This document shows positions 62,326 through 64,000 of a stretch of 64,000 nt of DNA, piece after piece. The DNA is from Nymphaea colorata (lineage: Eukaryota > Streptophyta > Magnoliopsida > Nymphaeales > Nymphaeaceae), in contig NC_045139.1 in assembly GCF_008831285.2 (NCBI RefSeq), forward strand, positions 8,960,204 through 9,024,203, in the 5' to 3' direction. The number at the start of each line of letters is the position of its first letter. Positions within the stretch are counted from its first letter, which is position 1. The position numbers and the translations under genes are program-made. Below the pieces are notes generated by a model. The model ran no database searches and had not been told where the DNA came from. It worked only from the letters and a program-made list of their open reading frames with translations.

Positions 62326-62909
62326 TGTTTAATGGTACCATAACAGTTCCTATATGCAAGTTAAAGTATGCAGCGATTTCACCGCATGATCTCATCACAT
62401 CTCTCAACTCTGAATCCTACCGACATGGGAAAGAGCGGAGGTTACAGCTCTCACCCAGAGAGTGAGATAACTCTTTTCGCAGTGAGATAACTCTTTCGCT
62501 CACCGGAAATGAATTTCCGGTACATGATTACCTTGGATTTAAGATGCGAGAATGTGATCTGCTGAGGGGTAGGGGTCTGTCTTAATCTACGATTTAGCAA
62601 TATGAAGCTAGATTTAGAACCATATATAGGTTTAAGATTTTTTTTTTTTCTCTCAGGCCCATGGATCTCAATCAGAGGCATGGTGGTTTGTGTGGGCAGT
62701 TGCCCACACCAGCTTCACAAAATTAGTTCAATATATGTGTTAATGTTTTGATATATTTGATTGTTATACGTATAAGTGCTCAAAAGAAACTAAAGGCATT
62801 CAATGAATGCCTTCACAAAACAAAAAAGAAAAAGAAAAATGAAAATTCTGGCTCCGCTAGTTATCACAGGCAGTGTGGATGGCTCCGCTTGAGGACTTAT
62901 GTGTGTGTC

Positions 62910-62910
62910 A

Positions 62911-62957
<47 letters not shown>
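62910..62957. repeat. (TA)n microsatellite, one interruption
   Basis: About 48 bases of AT/TA with a single C interruption. A shorter tract lies at the matching place 44989-45006 upstream of copy 2. Confidence 0.95.
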
Positions 62958-64000
62958 AAAGGAAATTTTTTCACTGCCATAGATTTTGAAAAAGAGTGCA
63001 TGCACCGTTACACATACTTGGGAAATTACGAGTTAAGCAATTTTCAATTTCTACTGGCTATTTCTCATGTTTTTATCATTGCTTTACCTTTGAATTCTTT
63101 GGAATTTATAAATGTCTATCTACATAACCATAAGGACTGGGCAAGCCAAAACGAACCATTGTCACTAAATGTAGTGCACGTACATGGGAATAAATATCAT
63201 GTTTCCCTTTCTTAGATAAACTTTAAACATAGTTTTCACTTCACGTTTTTGTTCATGTTAAATTAATTCAAAAGAAAGGTACTTGATGCGTTGCTCATTT
63301 GATCTTTTGGTTGGTAGCTTCTTCATTTTCAGAAGCAAGGGAAAGTATTGCCTGAAAGTGGGTAGGATCCAAAACCATCTAACTCGATCTAAAACAAAAA
63401 GTTTTAAATCAATTAATAGAGTTTTAAATCAATTAAATCTGAACCAGTACATATAAGAAAGATATGTTCGCCTTTTCCTTGGCAAAAAAGAAAAAAAAAG
63501 ACCGAAACAAACGTTTTTTCTTTAATTAATAGTTTAGTTAAAACACATCTAGCGCAGTTCGGCACAGGAAAAATGATTACCAATATTTTCAAAAAAAGTT
63601 AATAAATACATTAGCAGAGGTAGAAATATCTGAGAGGCACTAATATTTTAAATCACAATTTTTAAGGGGCAGCCAGTATGTAAATAAGTAAAAGGATATG
63701 AGATATTAACACACAACTAACAATGACAAAAGGAAGGTTTAATTTATTTGACTTTTAGATATTTCTGGCATACGCATGTGGGGAAAAAACATGAGGCTAT
63801 AAGAAAAAATTCAGGGGCGAAGGCAAGGGCTCTTAGAAAACACATTTCGGTTTCAATAATGATTTTGAAAAGATAATTCGGCCCCATGCAATTTCTAGCT
63901 TCACCCTCTCATTAATTAACATTATGCGGATAACAATCTGAAGCCAGAAAGCCTGTGAAACTTGCTGTGGACACATGGGCGGAGTCAGAAATTTTTGATA

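Larger units (their letters stand above)
61113..64000. other. 5' flank of MLO copy 3
   Basis: The probable pyrimidine-rich 5' leader occupies 61113-61200 on the minus strand. Bases 61490-61780 match 42640-42790 and 25010-25150 upstream of the other copies. A T-run of about 21 bases lies at 61660-61680. Bases 61795-62080 match the block repeated at 43690 and 46270. Bases 62100-62325 form a GC-rich MITE-like block. Bases 62745-63960 match 44870-46050. No gene was found. Confidence 0.55.

Overview
This is nuclear DNA from a flowering plant. The protein-coding genes are split by GT-AG introns with plant-like AT-rich interiors, and the rest is dominated by decayed LTR retrotransposons, a LINE, MITEs and AT/GA/CA microsatellites. 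I cannot name the species from the sequence. I found four genes encoding recognisable proteins and one tRNA gene. Their exons were traced by hand from splice sites and reading phase, so the gene models are explicit but untested by transcripts.

Layout. (1) Bases 795-12545, plus strand: the last 11 exons of a PELOTA (Dom34) ribosome-rescue factor gene. Its 5' exons lie outside the window. One of its introns holds a nested set of transposons (a deleted chromovirus-type Ty3/gypsy element, containing a TRIM-like element, containing a GC-rich MITE). Another holds six nearly identical 495-bp tandem repeats. (2) Bases 12546-15557: the convergent intergenic space, with a MITE flanked by a perfect 10-bp target duplication and a tRNA-Lys(CUU) gene. 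(3) Bases 15558-61112, minus strand: three tandem, complete, 14-exon MLO genes (15558-23391, 29709-42295, 49203-61112) predicted to encode 491, 490 and 495 residues. They most resemble the AtMLO1 type (clade II, recalled family features). Copia polymerase remnants lie between them. Copies 2 and 3 share a LINE in intron 6 that copy 1 lacks, so they are the more recent pair. (4) Bases 61113-64000: the 5' flank of copy 3, which repeats the 5' flank of copy 2 and suggests that the tandem arrangement may continue past the window.

How the parts relate. PELOTA acts in the cytosol on stalled ribosomes. The MLO proteins are seven-transmembrane, calmodulin-binding plasma-membrane proteins; family members are linked to powdery mildew susceptibility, root touch/gravity responses and pollen or synergid function. 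There is no sign that PELOTA and MLO work together; they are simply neighbours. The main interest is evolutionary: staged local duplication of MLO, shared and private insertions that date the steps, a possible gene-conversion tract, a conserved GC-AG first intron, and a recently homogenised intronic tandem array. I did not find a convincing unknown molecular system here.
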